Origin: Anaerostipes sp. 992a
GTDB lineage: Bacteria; Bacillota; Clostridia; Lachnospirales; Lachnospiraceae
Assembly (NCBI RefSeq): GCF_001940245.1
Contig: NZ_MJIG01000003.1
Location: 406,001-470,000, forward strand
DNA: 64,000 nucleotides
Reading direction: 5' to 3'
Each line of letters opens with the position of its first letter. Position 1 is the first letter of the stretch. The notes below the pieces were generated by a model that was not told where the DNA came from, did not search any database, and saw nothing but the letters and a program-made list of their open reading frames with translations. Both the position numbers and the translations under genes were made by a program. Positions 26,711 to 36,454 of the stretch are shown piece after piece.

Positions 26711-26756
26711 GTATTTAAATATGGTTTTATTGATAATAAGTCTTTTCTTTTTTCTC

Positions 26757-26785
26757 TTGCAATATACCCTGAGGGGGTATATAAT
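26757..26785 (+). promoter_or_regulatory. csoR-copA promoter with CsoR operator
   Basis: TTGCAA (26757-26762), 17 bases, TATAAT (26780-26785). Between them lies ATACCC-TGAGG-GGGTAT (26764-26780), the G/C-rich dyad typical of CsoR operators. Copper-free CsoR would block RNA polymerase here and Cu(I) would release it. Confidence 0.88.
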
Positions 26786-26818
26786 AAAACAACAAGAGGG
26801 GAAGAATGGAGGTATAAG

Positions 26819-27151
26819 ATGGACGAAAAGACTTGTTGTCATAGAGAAGGGATAGAGAAAGACGGATGCTGTCATAAGACAAAGAAGCGTTCGGACAAAG
26901 AATATCGGAATCTGATCAACCGGTTGAATCGAATTGAAGGTCAGGTGCGTGGAGTCAAAGGGATGTTGGAGAAAGATGCCTATTGCGTGGATATTTTAAC
27001 GCAGGTAGCGGCCATTAACGCGGCGCTCAATAGCTTTAATAAGGTACTTTTGGCTGAGCATATCCGTACCTGTGTAGCTCAGGATATTCGGGATGGCAAC
27101 GATGAAGTCGTTGATGAGCTTGTACAGACATTACAAAAGCTAATGAGATAG
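26819..27151 (+). CDS. csoR: Copper-sensing repressor CsoR
   Basis: 110 residues of the CsoR/RcnR family, an all-helical repressor. The core [17 protein letters not shown] is followed by the Cu(I) ligand set Cys in YCVDIL (about 56) and His-x3-Cys in EHIRTC (about 81 and 85). An extra Cys/His-rich N-terminus (CCH...CCH, 6-19) may be an additional metal site. GGAGG precedes the ATG. It is co-transcribed with copA. Confidence 0.93.
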   Translation: MDEKTCCHREGIEKDGCCHKTKKRSDKEYRNLINRLNRIEGQVRGVKGMLEKDAYCVDILTQVAAINAALNSFNKVLLAEHIRTCVAQDIRDGNDEVVDELVQTLQKLMR

Positions 27152-27171
27152 AGGCAGAAAGGAAGGATACA

Positions 27172-29682
27172 GTGCAACAATATAACGTAACAGGAATGAG
27201 CTGTGCGGCCTGTAGCAATCATGTGGAAAAGGCGGTATCACAGGTAGCCGGAGTGGATTCTGTTTCCGTCAGTCTATTGACCAATTCCATGGTGGTAGAA
27301 GGCAGTGCGGCAACGGAAGATATTATCGAGGCTGTAGTTCACGCAGGCTATGGTGCATCGATCAAAGGAAGGGAAGAGACAACAGCCGGTCAAATCGATG
27401 AAGATGCCCTTGAGGATAAAGAGACACCGAAGATGAAGAGGCGGCTGATTGCATCTTTGATTTTTTTAGTACCTCTCATGTATGTTTCTATGGGACATAT
27501 GATGTGGAATTGGCCGTTGCCATCATTTTTTGATGGAAATCATGTGGCGATGGGATTATTACAGCTTTTATTTACAATGGCCATTATGGTCATCAATCAA
27601 AAGTTTTTTATCAATGGATTTATTAGCCTCTGGCATAAGGCACCCAATATGGATGCATTGGTGGCATTAGGTGCAGGAGCTTCCTTTGTGTATAGTACGT
27701 ATGCCCTGTTTGCCATGACAGGGGCACAGACCGCAGGGAATATGGCAGGAGTTATGTCATATATGCATGAATTTTATTTTGAATCTGCGGCTATGATCTT
27801 GACGTTGATTACGGTAGGAAAGATGCTGGAGGCACGTTCTAAGGGGAAGACCACAGATGCGTTAAAGAGTTTGATGAAGTTGGTACCTAAGATGGCTACG
27901 ATTGTGAGAGATGGTCTGGAGGTAGAGGTTCCAGTGGATCAGGTACGAACAGGAGAGATTTTTTTAGTTCGTCCAGGAGAAAGTATTCCGGTCGATGGTA
28001 CGGTTGTAGAAGGAAGCAGTGCTGTGGATGAAGCGGCTTTGACAGGGGAGAGTATTCCAGTGGATAAGGAAGTTGGAGATCCAGTGTCTGCGGCAACGAT
28101 GAATCAATCTGGATTTTTACGATGCGAAGCCACTAGAGTTGGAGAAGATACCACTTTATCTCAGATTATTCAGATGGTCAGCGATGCAGCAGCCACCAAG
28201 GCTCCTATCGCAAAGGTAGCGGATAAGGTATCTGGAGTTTTTGTACCAGTAGTCATTGTCATTGCTATCATCACGATTCTTGTATGGCTTCTCGTTGGAC
28301 AATCCGTTGGATTTGCTCTGTCAAGAGGCATTTCCGTATTAGTGATCAGCTGTCCATGCGCTCTGGGACTTGCCACACCGGTGGCCATCATGGTTGGAAA
28401 TGGCCGAGGGGCAAAAAGCGGAGTACTGTTTAAGACAGCGGTATCTCTGGAGGAAACGGGTAAGGTAGATGTGGTGGCTTTGGATAAGACAGGAACGATT
28501 ACCAGTGGAGAAACAAGAGTTACGGATCTGTTTCCTGCAGATGGTGTGGATCGAGAAGAGCTTATGGGCCTTGCATATGCGTTAGAGCAAAAAAGTGAAC
28601 ATCCCCTGGCAAGAGCGATTGTCTTTTATGCAAAAGAGCATCAGATAGAGGCAGAGGCAGTGAAAGACTTTGTGGCAGTACCTGGTAATGGATTAAGTGG
28701 TACCATGAATGGGGTGAAAGTAAGCGGAGGGAATCTGGCCTTTATGAAGGGGCAGGTTTCTATTTCCACTAAGATACGGGCAGATGCAGATCGACTGGCA
28801 AACGAGGGAAAGACACCTTTATTTTTCTCAAAAGGAGATGTATTTGCAGGAATCATTGCGGTAGCAGATGTGATTAAGGAAGATAGTCCACAAGCAGTAA
28901 AAGAGCTTCAAAATATGGGAATCCGGGTTGTGATGCTGACGGGAGATAATCAAAGGACTGCAGAGGCAATCGGCTCTCAGGTTGGCGTCGATGAAGTAAT
29001 TGCAGGAGTTTTACCAGATGGAAAAGAAAATGTCATGCGCAGACTTTCTGGATATGGAAGAACTGCTATGGTTGGAGATGGTATCAACGATGCGCCTGCA
29101 TTGACCAGAGCAGATATTGGGATTGCCATTGGAGCAGGCACGGATGTGGCGATTGATGCTGCGGATGTAGTTTTGATGAAAAGCAGCTTGAGAGATGTGC
29201 CGGCGGCTATCCGTCTGAGCAGAGAAGTATTAAAGAATATTCATGAGAATCTGTTTTGGGCATTTATTTATAATGTGATAGGAATTCCTTTGGCAGCTGG
29301 CGTATGGTATCCGATCCTTGGATGGAAGCTAAATCCAATGTTTGGTGCCGCAGCCATGAGTTTATCTAGTTTTTGTGTTGTAACCAATGCATTACGGTTG
29401 AATCTGGTTGATATGTACAGTTCCAAAAAGGATAAAAAAAGAAAACATAAAAAGAAAGAGGTTGAGATGACAATGGAAAAAACAATGAAAATCAATGGTA
29501 TGATGTGTGGACACTGCGAAGCTAGAGTAAAGAAATGCTTAGAGGCCCTTCCACAGGTCGAAGAAGCAGTTGTCAGCCATGAACAGGGAACGGCTGTGGT
29601 AACTTTAAATGAAGAAGTTGGGGACGATGTTCTGAAAAAGACGGTAGAAGATCAGGATTATGAGGTTGTATCCATTCAGTAG
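27172..29682 (+). CDS. copA: Copper-exporting P1B-type ATPase CopA with a C-terminal HMA domain
   Basis: 836 residues from a GTG preceded by GGAAGGAT. An N-terminal HMA domain has the metal-binding GMSCAAC (8-14). The P-type core has TGES, the transmembrane metal site SCPCALG (Cys394, Cys396), the phosphorylated DKTGT (Asp438) and [10 protein letters not shown]. After the last membrane segments comes a Lys-rich linker, then a second HMA domain with MMCGHC (about 777-782). A C-terminal HMA resembles a fused CopZ chaperone. It pumps Cu(I) out of the cell. Confidence 0.95.
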   Translation: MQQYNVTGMSCAACSNHVEKAVSQVAGVDSVSVSLLTNSMVVEGSAATEDIIEAVVHAGYGASIKGREETTAGQIDEDALEDKETPKMKRRLIASLIFLVPLMYVSMGHMMWNWPLPSFFDGNHVAMGLLQLLFTMAIMVINQKFFINGFISLWHKAPNMDALVALGAGASFVYSTYALFAMTGAQTAGNMAGVMSYMHEFYFESAAMILTLITVGKMLEARSKGKTTDALKSLMKLVPKMATIVRDGLEVEVPVDQVRTGEIFLVRPGESIPVDGTVVEGSSAVDEAALTGESIPVDKEVGDPVSAATMNQSGFLRCEATRVGEDTTLSQIIQMVSDAAATKAPIAKVADKVSGVFVPVVIVIAIITILVWLLVGQSVGFALSRGISVLVISCPCALGLATPVAIMVGNGRGAKSGVLFKTAVSLEETGKVDVVALDKTGTITSGETRVTDLFPADGVDREELMGLAYALEQKSEHPLARAIVFYAKEHQIEAEAVKDFVAVPGNGLSGTMNGVKVSGGNLAFMKGQVSISTKIRADADRLANEGKTPLFFSKGDVFAGIIAVADVIKEDSPQAVKELQNMGIRVVMLTGDNQRTAEAIGSQVGVDEVIAGVLPDGKENVMRRLSGYGRTAMVGDGINDAPALTRADIGIAIGAGTDVAIDAADVVLMKSSLRDVPAAIRLSREVLKNIHENLFWAFIYNVIGIPLAAGVWYPILGWKLNPMFGAAAMSLSSFCVVTNALRLNLVDMYSSKKDKKRKHKKKEVEMTMEKTMKINGMMCGHCEARVKKCLEALPQVEEAVVSHEQGTAVVTLNEEVGDDVLKKTVEDQDYEVVSIQ

Positions 29683-29709
29683 ACAATCTATTTCTGATGT
29701 GAAAAATGG

Positions 29710-29753
29710 TGGATCAGAATCAGTGAAGAACTGGTATCTGATCCATCTTTTTT
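29710..29753 (+). terminator. Terminator after copA
   Basis: TGGATCAGA (29710-29718) pairs with TCTGATCCA (29737-29745), followed by a T-rich run. Confidence 0.8.
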
Positions 29754-29784
29754 ATTTAGATGAAATTTTTCAAAATACTTTCTC

Positions 29785-29829
29785 TTGACAAGTGAAAAGC
29801 TGCCTTTTATAATTGTTTGAGAGCAAACA
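29785..29829 (+). promoter_or_regulatory. Promoter and operator of the MarR/ABC exporter operon
   Basis: A full consensus TTGACA (29785-29790), 17 bases, TATAAT (29808-29813) is followed at once by TGTTTG-AGAG-CAAACA (29814-29829). This perfect 6-base dyad covers the transcription start and fits a MarR-type autorepressor site. A further CAAACAA lies about 10 bases on. Confidence 0.8.
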
Positions 29830-29866
29830 GTTGGATATCAAACAATATTTTGGAAGGGTGGAAAAT

Positions 29867-30355
29867 ATGCAAGAAAAAAGCATACTCGATGAAATCAGAA
29901 TCGTGGATAATCTGATCAAGCGCTCCATTGATAAAAGGATGAAGGAGAATGGTCTGGATGTTCTGACTAGTGGCAATGGAAGGATTATTGGGTATCTATA
30001 CGACCGAAGGGGAGAGGACGTGTTTCAAAAGGATTTTGAATCCTGTTTTGGGATTACCCGTTCTACTGCTTCCAAGGTCATTCACTTGATGGTGGAAAAA
30101 GGATATATTAAAAGAGAGCGGGTTTTATCCGATGCCAGATTGAAGAAGCTGGTGTTAACGAAGCAGGCAGAGGATGTGGCTCAATGGATTCATCAGGATC
30201 ATGACATGATGGAAGAAACGCTTCTACAAGGATTTTCAGAAGAAGAATTAGAGCATCTCTATGAATACCTGTATAGAATCCAAAGTAATTTGAAAAAAAA
30301 TTTTGATGATAAGGAGGATAAGAAAGATGTTAAAAACACTTGCGGGGAGTATTAG
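29867..30355 (+). CDS. MarR-family transcriptional regulator
   Basis: 162 residues with a winged helix-turn-helix. The recognition region is CFGITRSTASKVIHLMVEKG and the wing is RERVLSDARLKKLVLT. The ATG at 29867 follows GGAAGGGTGG; an upstream TTG lies within the operator and is rejected. It overlaps the first exporter gene by 29 bases and is likely to repress the whole operon until a toxic ligand binds. Confidence 0.9.
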   Translation: MQEKSILDEIRIVDNLIKRSIDKRMKENGLDVLTSGNGRIIGYLYDRRGEDVFQKDFESCFGITRSTASKVIHLMVEKGYIKRERVLSDARLKKLVLTKQAEDVAQWIHQDHDMMEETLLQGFSEEELEHLYEYLYRIQSNLKKNFDDKEDKKDVKNTCGEY

Positions 30356-32078
30356 AGAATATAAAAAAGACTCGATTCTGACTCCTATACTTGTATCTTT
30401 GGAAGTGATTATGGAAGTGATTATTCCGCTTTTGATGGCTAGATTGATCGACTATGGCATTGATTGCGGGGATATGGCTTATATTTTAAAGATTGGTTTC
30501 ATTCTTTTGATCACAGCGATGATGTCCCTGTTTTTTGGAGTGGCGGCAGGAAAAACGGCAGCTCGTGCATCTGCAGGATTTGCTGGTAATTTACGAGAGG
30601 ATATGTATCGAAGGGTGCAACAGTTTTCTTTTTCCAATATCGACCGTTTTTCAACAGCCAGTATTGTAACAAGGCTGACGACGGATGTTACGAATATACA
30701 AAATGCCTATCAGATGATTATCCGAATGGCATTTCGATCACCGGCAATTTTGATCTTCGCATTGGTTTGTTCTATAAGAATTGATGCAAAGCTTTCCTTG
30801 GTTTTCTTTTTGGCGATTCCAATTTTAGCAGTGGGATTATTGATTATTATGACCAGCGTACATCCTATTTTTGAGCGTGTTTTTCACACATACGATGATT
30901 TGAATGCCGTTGTACAGGAAAATCTTTATGGGATTCGTGTAGTAAAGTCTTATGTAAGGGAAGAGCATGAAATTGGGAAGTTTGCGAAGATTTCCAATAA
31001 GATTTATAAGGATTTTACAAAAGCAGAGCAGACGTTGGCATTGAATATGCCATTGATGCAGTTTTGTGTATATGGCTGTATGATCTTTATCTCCTGGTTT
31101 GGGGCAAGAGCCGTTGTGGCAAGTGGTGGCAATGCAGCCATTGGACTTAGCACTGGGGAATTAATGAGCTTATTTACGTACACCATGCAGATTTTAATGA
31201 GTCTGATGATGCTTTCTATGGTATTTGTTATGATTACTATTTCAAGAACTTCAGCAGAACGTATTGCTGAGATTTTGACAGAGGAAAGTAGCTTAAAGAA
31301 TGGTGAAAATCCAATAACAGAAGTAAAGGATGGATCCATTTCCTTTGAAAATGTAAGTTTCTCCTATTCCAATAAGAAGGAGAAAGAATGCTTAAAGAAT
31401 ATTAATCTTAAGATTGAGTCTGGGGAGACGGTAGGAATCATTGGAGGAACCGGATCTGCCAAATCCACATTAATTCAGCTGATTCCAAGACTTTATGATG
31501 TGACGGAAGGAAGGCTTCTGGTAGGCGGTGTGGATGTTCGTAAGATGGATTTAAAAGCCCTTCGGGAACAGGTGGCAGTAGTATTACAGAAGAATACCCT
31601 ATTTTCTGGGACCATCAAGGAGAATTTAAGATGGGGGAATGAACAGGCATCTGATGAAGAAATGAGATATGCCTGTCAGCTTGCTCAGGCAGATGAATTT
31701 ATTCAGCGTTTTCCGGATAAATATGATACTTATATCGAGCAGGGCGGGAGCAATGTGTCTGGTGGACAAAAGCAACGATTGTGTATTGCAAGGGCATTGC
31801 TCAAAAAGCCTAAAATTCTTATTTTAGACGACTCTACCAGTGCGGTGGATACAAAGACCGATGCCAAGATCCGTCAGGGATTTAAGGAATTCATTCCAGA
31901 AACGACGAAGCTGATCATTGCCCAGCGGGTATCTTCTGTCCAGGATGCAGATAAGATTATCGTGATGGACAATGGAAGCATCAGCGGATGGGGAAGTCAT
32001 GAGGAACTTCTTCGATCAAATCCGATTTATCGGGAAGTATATGAGTCACAGATGAAAGGAGGAGAGGATGATGAATAA
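30327..32078 (+). CDS. Heterodimeric ABC exporter, subunit with degenerate ATP site
   Basis: 583 residues: six membrane helices (to about 310) then an ATPase domain. Walker A reads GGTGSAKS, with Ala where Gly is usual; Walker B ends LILDDS, with Asp in place of the catalytic Glu; the H-loop His is Gln in IIAQRVSS. The signature VSGGQKQR is normal. Such asymmetry is typical of BmrC/TM287-type partners in heterodimeric multidrug exporters. AAGGAGG lies 9 bases before the ATG. Confidence 0.92.
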   Translation: MLKTLAGSIREYKKDSILTPILVSLEVIMEVIIPLLMARLIDYGIDCGDMAYILKIGFILLITAMMSLFFGVAAGKTAARASAGFAGNLREDMYRRVQQFSFSNIDRFSTASIVTRLTTDVTNIQNAYQMIIRMAFRSPAILIFALVCSIRIDAKLSLVFFLAIPILAVGLLIIMTSVHPIFERVFHTYDDLNAVVQENLYGIRVVKSYVREEHEIGKFAKISNKIYKDFTKAEQTLALNMPLMQFCVYGCMIFISWFGARAVVASGGNAAIGLSTGELMSLFTYTMQILMSLMMLSMVFVMITISRTSAERIAEILTEESSLKNGENPITEVKDGSISFENVSFSYSNKKEKECLKNINLKIESGETVGIIGGTGSAKSTLIQLIPRLYDVTEGRLLVGGVDVRKMDLKALREQVAVVLQKNTLFSGTIKENLRWGNEQASDEEMRYACQLAQADEFIQRFPDKYDTYIEQGGSNVSGGQKQRLCIARALLKKPKILILDDSTSAVDTKTDAKIRQGFKEFIPETTKLIIAQRVSSVQDADKIIVMDNGSISGWGSHEELLRSNPIYREVYESQMKGGEDDE

Positions 32079-33963
32079 GAAGAAACCATCTTTTGACAAA
32101 ACAGCCCTAAAGCGTTTGTTAGCGGTTATGGGACAGTACAAAGCAAGAATGATTCTGGTTATAATCTGTATCCTGTTAAGTGCAGTAGCAACGGTTGCTT
32201 CTTCCTTGTTTATTCAGACGTTGATCGATGATTACATTGCTCCTCTTTTATTGGATGCAGTACCTGATTTTGGAGGGCTTCTAAAGGCACTTTCCGTTAT
32301 GTTTGGAATTTATCTTGTTGGGATGCTGTGTGCATTTTTCTATAATTGGAATATGGCATTGATCGCACAGGGCACCTTAAAAAAGATCCGTGATGATATG
32401 TTTGCACATATGCAGAAACTGCCGATACCGTATTTTGATCAGCATTCTCATGGAGATATTATGAGTCGTTATACGAATGATACGGATACGCTGCGCCAGA
32501 TGATCTCACAGTCTCTGCCACAGCTGTTAAATTCTGTGATATCCATCGTAGCAGTATTCATGGCTATGCTTTCTATCAGCGTGTGGCTGACAGGGCTGGT
32601 TGTAATCTGTATGTTTTTTATTTTGAAAACAATTGGGAATATTGCGGGAAGAAGCGGAAAGTATTTTGTTGAGCAGCAAAGGGCGCTTGGCGATGTCAAT
32701 GGATATATTGAGGAGATGATTCATGGACAGAAGGTAATAAAAGTATTTTGCCATGAAGATAAATCAGAAGAAGAATTTATAAAAAAGAACGATCATTTGA
32801 AAAAAATAGCTGCTACAGCCAACGGATATGCCAATATCCTGATGCCGGCAATGAATAACCTGGGTTACATTCTGTATGTAGTCATTGCAGTTGTGGGAGG
32901 TGGACTTGCAATTGCGGGAGTTACCAATTTGAGTCTGACAGGGGTAGCACCACTAAGCCTTGGAATGATCGCAGCATTTTTGCAGTTGTCAAGAAGCTTT
33001 ATCCATCCTTTGGGACAGGTATCACAGCAGCTAAGTTCAGTTATTATGGCGCTGGCTGGAGCAGGCAGGATCTTTGAGCTGATCGATGAAGAAATCGAAG
33101 AGGATCATGGATATGTTAGTCTGGTAGATGCAAAATATAAAAATGGAAAGTTAGTGGAAGCAGATGAACATACAGGAATCTGGGCTTGGAAACATCCTCA
33201 TAAGGACGGAACTCTAACTTATAAGGAAGTAAACGGTGAAGTGCGAATGTTCGACGTAGATTTTGAGTACGAAGAAGGAAAACCGGTATTGCATAATATC
33301 ACTTTATATGCCAAACCTGGGCAGAAGGTAGCATTTGTAGGAGCTACAGGAGCAGGAAAGACGACAATTACCAATCTGATCAATCGATTTTACGATATTG
33401 CCGATGGTAAGATTCGCTATGATGACATTAACATCAATAAAATCCGTAAGAGTGACCTAAGACGTTCCCTTGGCGTAGTTTTACAGGATGTAAATTTATT
33501 TACCGGCACAGTTATGGAGAATATTCGATATGGCAAACTAGATGCAACGGATGAAGAATGTATTGCAGCAGCCAAGCTGGCCAATGCAGATGGTTTTATC
33601 CGTATGCTTCCAAAAGGATATGATACGATGATCGACGGGGAAGGAGGAGGTCTGTCTCAGGGACAGAGACAGTTGATCTCCATTGCCAGAGCGGCAGTCG
33701 CAGATCCACCAGTCATGATCCTGGATGAAGCCACCTCTTCCATTGATACGAGAACAGAAGCCATTGTACAAAGAGGGATGGATGCATTGATGCAAGGCAG
33801 AACAGTATTTGTAATTGCACATCGCTTATCGACAGTAAAGAATTCAGATGTTATCATGGTATTAGATCATGGAAAAATCATAGAGCGGGGAAGTCATGAA
33901 GAATTGATTGCGAAGAAAGGAAATTATTATCAGCTTTATACAGGAGCGTTTGAGCTTCAGTAG
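32068..33963 (+). CDS. Heterodimeric ABC exporter, subunit with consensus ATP site
   Basis: 631 residues, fused membrane and ATPase domains. Walker A GATGAGKTT, Walker B MILDEATSS with catalytic Glu, and H-loop IAHRLSTV are canonical. The signature reads LSQGQRQ, with Gln for the second residue of SGGQ. It complements the degenerate site of the preceding subunit, with which it overlaps by 11 bases. An insertion before the ATPase domain (about 345-395) resembles that of BmrD-type subunits. The substrate is unknown; the MarR gene suggests drugs or other toxic compounds. Confidence 0.92.
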   Translation: MMNKKKPSFDKTALKRLLAVMGQYKARMILVIICILLSAVATVASSLFIQTLIDDYIAPLLLDAVPDFGGLLKALSVMFGIYLVGMLCAFFYNWNMALIAQGTLKKIRDDMFAHMQKLPIPYFDQHSHGDIMSRYTNDTDTLRQMISQSLPQLLNSVISIVAVFMAMLSISVWLTGLVVICMFFILKTIGNIAGRSGKYFVEQQRALGDVNGYIEEMIHGQKVIKVFCHEDKSEEEFIKKNDHLKKIAATANGYANILMPAMNNLGYILYVVIAVVGGGLAIAGVTNLSLTGVAPLSLGMIAAFLQLSRSFIHPLGQVSQQLSSVIMALAGAGRIFELIDEEIEEDHGYVSLVDAKYKNGKLVEADEHTGIWAWKHPHKDGTLTYKEVNGEVRMFDVDFEYEEGKPVLHNITLYAKPGQKVAFVGATGAGKTTITNLINRFYDIADGKIRYDDININKIRKSDLRRSLGVVLQDVNLFTGTVMENIRYGKLDATDEECIAAAKLANADGFIRMLPKGYDTMIDGEGGGLSQGQRQLISIARAAVADPPVMILDEATSSIDTRTEAIVQRGMDALMQGRTVFVIAHRLSTVKNSDVIMVLDHGKIIERGSHEELIAKKGNYYQLYTGAFELQ

Positions 33964-33982
33964 ACAAAAAGGAGATGGTGGT

Positions 33983-34963
33983 ATGCCAAAAGCTTATATA
34001 GAACTTCATCTTCATCTGGATGGAGCGATTACACCGGAAATTGCACGAATGCTGGCAGACAGTCAGGGAATTTTGCTGCCAGAAGACGAGAAAGAACTGG
34101 AAAGGCAATTGTCTGTGTCAGAGGATTGCAGAAGCTTAAATGATTTTCTGCAATGTTTTTCCCTGCCCCTTTCCCTGATGCAGACTGCGCAGGCGATTGA
34201 GAAGGCGGTGTATCTGGTGCAGGAGAATATTAGAAAGGATGGGGTCATTTATGGAGAAATCCGATTTGCACCCCAGCTTCACTGCCAGAAGGGACTGACG
34301 CAGGAAGAGGCAGTGCAGGCAGCATTGGCTGGACTAAGCCGTTCTACGCTTGCGTGTAATCTGATTCTCTGCTGTATGCGTGGGGAAGATACGGCAGAAG
34401 CCAACGCGGAGACCCTTCGATTAGCCGTAAAGTATTTAACGGAGGATGGAGGAGTGGTAGCCATTGATCTTGCAGGAGCAGAAGGACTTTATCCGACAAG
34501 GGATTACGAAACACTTTTTCGAACTGCAAAGGAGAAGGGGGTACCATTTACCATACATGCCGGGGAAGCAGACGGGTCGGAAAGCGTACAGTCTGCTGTG
34601 GAATTTGGTGCTGCGAGAATTGGACATGGTGTGCGGGTACGACAGGATGAGAAGCTGATGAATCAACTGGCACAGAAGCATATTTGTCTGGAAATGTGTC
34701 CTACCAGCAATTATCAGACCAGAGCAGTTGAGGATATGAGTCAGTATCCGATTCGGGAATTTTTAAAACGAGGACTTTGTGTCACGGTCAATACAGATGA
34801 TATGGCCATATCAAGGACCAATATACAAAAAGAATTTGCTTATTTAAGGGAGTTTTTGGGCCTTACAGAGGTGGAAGAAGAGCAGTTGATGGAAAATGCA
34901 ATACAGAGTGCTTTTACGACACAGGAGAGAAAAGATGAATTAAGAAAAAGGTGTTTTGTGTAA
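33983..34963 (+). CDS. add: Adenosine deaminase
   Basis: 326 residues of the adenosine deaminase family, converting adenosine or deoxyadenosine to inosine for purine salvage. Zinc ligands are ELHLHLDG near the N-terminus and HAGE. The catalytic region includes GHGVRV, and NTDDMAIS supplies the final Asp pair. It is slightly shorter than the mammalian enzyme, as is usual in bacteria. The ATG at 33983 follows AAAAAGGAG. It starts 19 bases after the exporter gene. Confidence 0.92.
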   Translation: MPKAYIELHLHLDGAITPEIARMLADSQGILLPEDEKELERQLSVSEDCRSLNDFLQCFSLPLSLMQTAQAIEKAVYLVQENIRKDGVIYGEIRFAPQLHCQKGLTQEEAVQAALAGLSRSTLACNLILCCMRGEDTAEANAETLRLAVKYLTEDGGVVAIDLAGAEGLYPTRDYETLFRTAKEKGVPFTIHAGEADGSESVQSAVEFGAARIGHGVRVRQDEKLMNQLAQKHICLEMCPTSNYQTRAVEDMSQYPIREFLKRGLCVTVNTDDMAISRTNIQKEFAYLREFLGLTEVEEEQLMENAIQSAFTTQERKDELRKRCFV

Positions 34964-35032
34964 GATTACGTCGGGCTTGGTTGTTCTAACATTCCGCATA
35001 TGTCGCTTTCGGAGAAGTTATCTTACAAAAAT

Positions 35033-35096
35033 AAAAAACATCTTTGATAAAATGGTCAGCGTTTTACAAATACTGATTTCATGAAAGATGTTTTTT
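35033..35096. terminator. Bidirectional terminator between add and the surface-protein gene
   Basis: AAAAAACATCTTT (35033-35045) pairs with AAAGATGTTTTTT (35084-35096), with a further inner pairing of TCAG with CTGA. A-runs and T-runs on opposite sides suit the two convergent genes. Confidence 0.8.
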
Positions 35097-35115
35097 ATAG
35101 TTGATTATTTATTTC

Positions 35116-36294
35116 TTAAGATAATTTACGATAACGATAGTAGCTTCCGACAGCAATCAGACCTGCGGCCAGCATTATGAATAAGAATGTCTGGCTAGAG
35201 TCCCCAGTCTTTGGAGAAACCTTTTTATTGCTATTGATCTTTTGAGTAACTGTCTTAGGAGCAGTGGTGGAAGCTTTTGATTTACGTTTTGAAGTATTCA
35301 ATTTAGTAATCTTATTTGTGTCTGTCGGATCGGAATTTATTCCACCAGTAATTTTTGGATCTTCTGTTTTGCCAGCATCCTTTTTTATCAGAGAAGCAAT
35401 GGCTTTCTCGATATTGGCAGCCATAGCATCAACCTGATCCTGCTCGGTGATATTCTTATCCCGTTGAACAGCAGCGATGGCTTTGGTTACAACATCAAAA
35501 TTCTGATAGTCGTCTGGGTCCAGTTTCTCTGCTTTGGCAATGGCAGCGTCAACTTTAGAGTAATCTGCTGGTTTATATTTTAGCTGATCGATGGCTTTTG
35601 TAATTGCTTCTGCATAACCGTCTACAGTATCCTGTTCATTAACGGTAAGGTTTCGGTCTACTGCTTCCTGAGCTTTCTTTAATTCCTGAACACTCTCTTC
35701 TGTATAGAGAGATAAATCTTCCGGAATTCTGGAGATTGCAGCATCCACTTTGGAATAATCTGCTACAATGGAACCGGTCGTCCCATGCAAGGTAATGGTA
35801 GAAACCGGTTTTGTATCCTTGTTCTGTGCATCAGAAATATCTACCGTATAAAAATGAATGATAAGATCTGTCTTACCAGAATCAGCAGCTTTGATAGGAA
35901 GCGTAACCGCAGTATGTTCAGATGACTTTGTAAAGGTTCCATCCAGATCAAGGACACGGCTTTCGCTGGATTTATAGGAAACAGATGTTAAATCTTCAGT
36001 ATGGGTAAGAGAGATTACCAGATCTTTGGCATCTTTCGTATCCATCTGGAACCAGTCGCCGTCTTTCAAAGACTTCTTATCATACGTGACAGCAGATTGC
36101 ACATCCTTCTTGATGTGTCTGATAGTGGTGGCAGATATTTTCTTTTGTTTGACAGTAGATGTTGTACGTGTTGCCTGCTTATGAGCAGTAAACTTGGATT
36201 TCTTTTCTGTTGCAAACACGGATACAGATATCATGCTGATCATAAAAAGAACAGTTAATAGTAAACAAGATAATCGATAACTTTTTTTAGTCAT
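35116..36294 (-). CDS. Sortase-anchored surface protein with FIVAR-type repeats
   Basis: 392 residues. A signal peptide (about 1-28, ending SVFAT) leads to a Lys/Thr-rich linker and a beta-rich domain (about 60-190). Two FIVAR-like helical repeats follow, each beginning YSKVDAAI (about 196 and 255) and ending in a KAI core. A Thr/Lys-rich wall-spanning region precedes the sorting signal SPKTG, a hydrophobic helix and a RYRKLS tail. The motif departs from LPxTG at the first residue but has correct architecture. FIVAR domains are often found in wall-bound adhesins or glycan-binding proteins. The ATG at 36294 follows AGGGGG. Confidence 0.88.
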   Translation of the reverse strand: MTKKSYRLSCLLLTVLFMISMISVSVFATEKKSKFTAHKQATRTTSTVKQKKISATTIRHIKKDVQSAVTYDKKSLKDGDWFQMDTKDAKDLVISLTHTEDLTSVSYKSSESRVLDLDGTFTKSSEHTAVTLPIKAADSGKTDLIIHFYTVDISDAQNKDTKPVSTITLHGTTGSIVADYSKVDAAISRIPEDLSLYTEESVQELKKAQEAVDRNLTVNEQDTVDGYAEAITKAIDQLKYKPADYSKVDAAIAKAEKLDPDDYQNFDVVTKAIAAVQRDKNITEQDQVDAMAANIEKAIASLIKKDAGKTEDPKITGGINSDPTDTNKITKLNTSKRKSKASTTAPKTVTQKINSNKKVSPKTGDSSQTFLFIMLAAGLIAVGSYYRYRKLS

Positions 36295-36454
36295 ATATGC
36301 AAGCCCCCTCATCTGGGAATCTATCACCCCAGTGTATTCTTTGATTTAAGTTTAACATGGGAGACAGAGAGATTCAAATGAAATGAGGCAATGTTAATAA
36401 AATTTAGATAATATTAATGGAAAAGTAATAATTAGAAGAAAGGAGATGTTGTTC

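Noticed and set aside
24401-26728. ATATGGTTT copies as a proven target-site duplication
   Set aside because: They lie at different distances from the arms (3 and 9 bases), so they may be chance; kept only as a hint.
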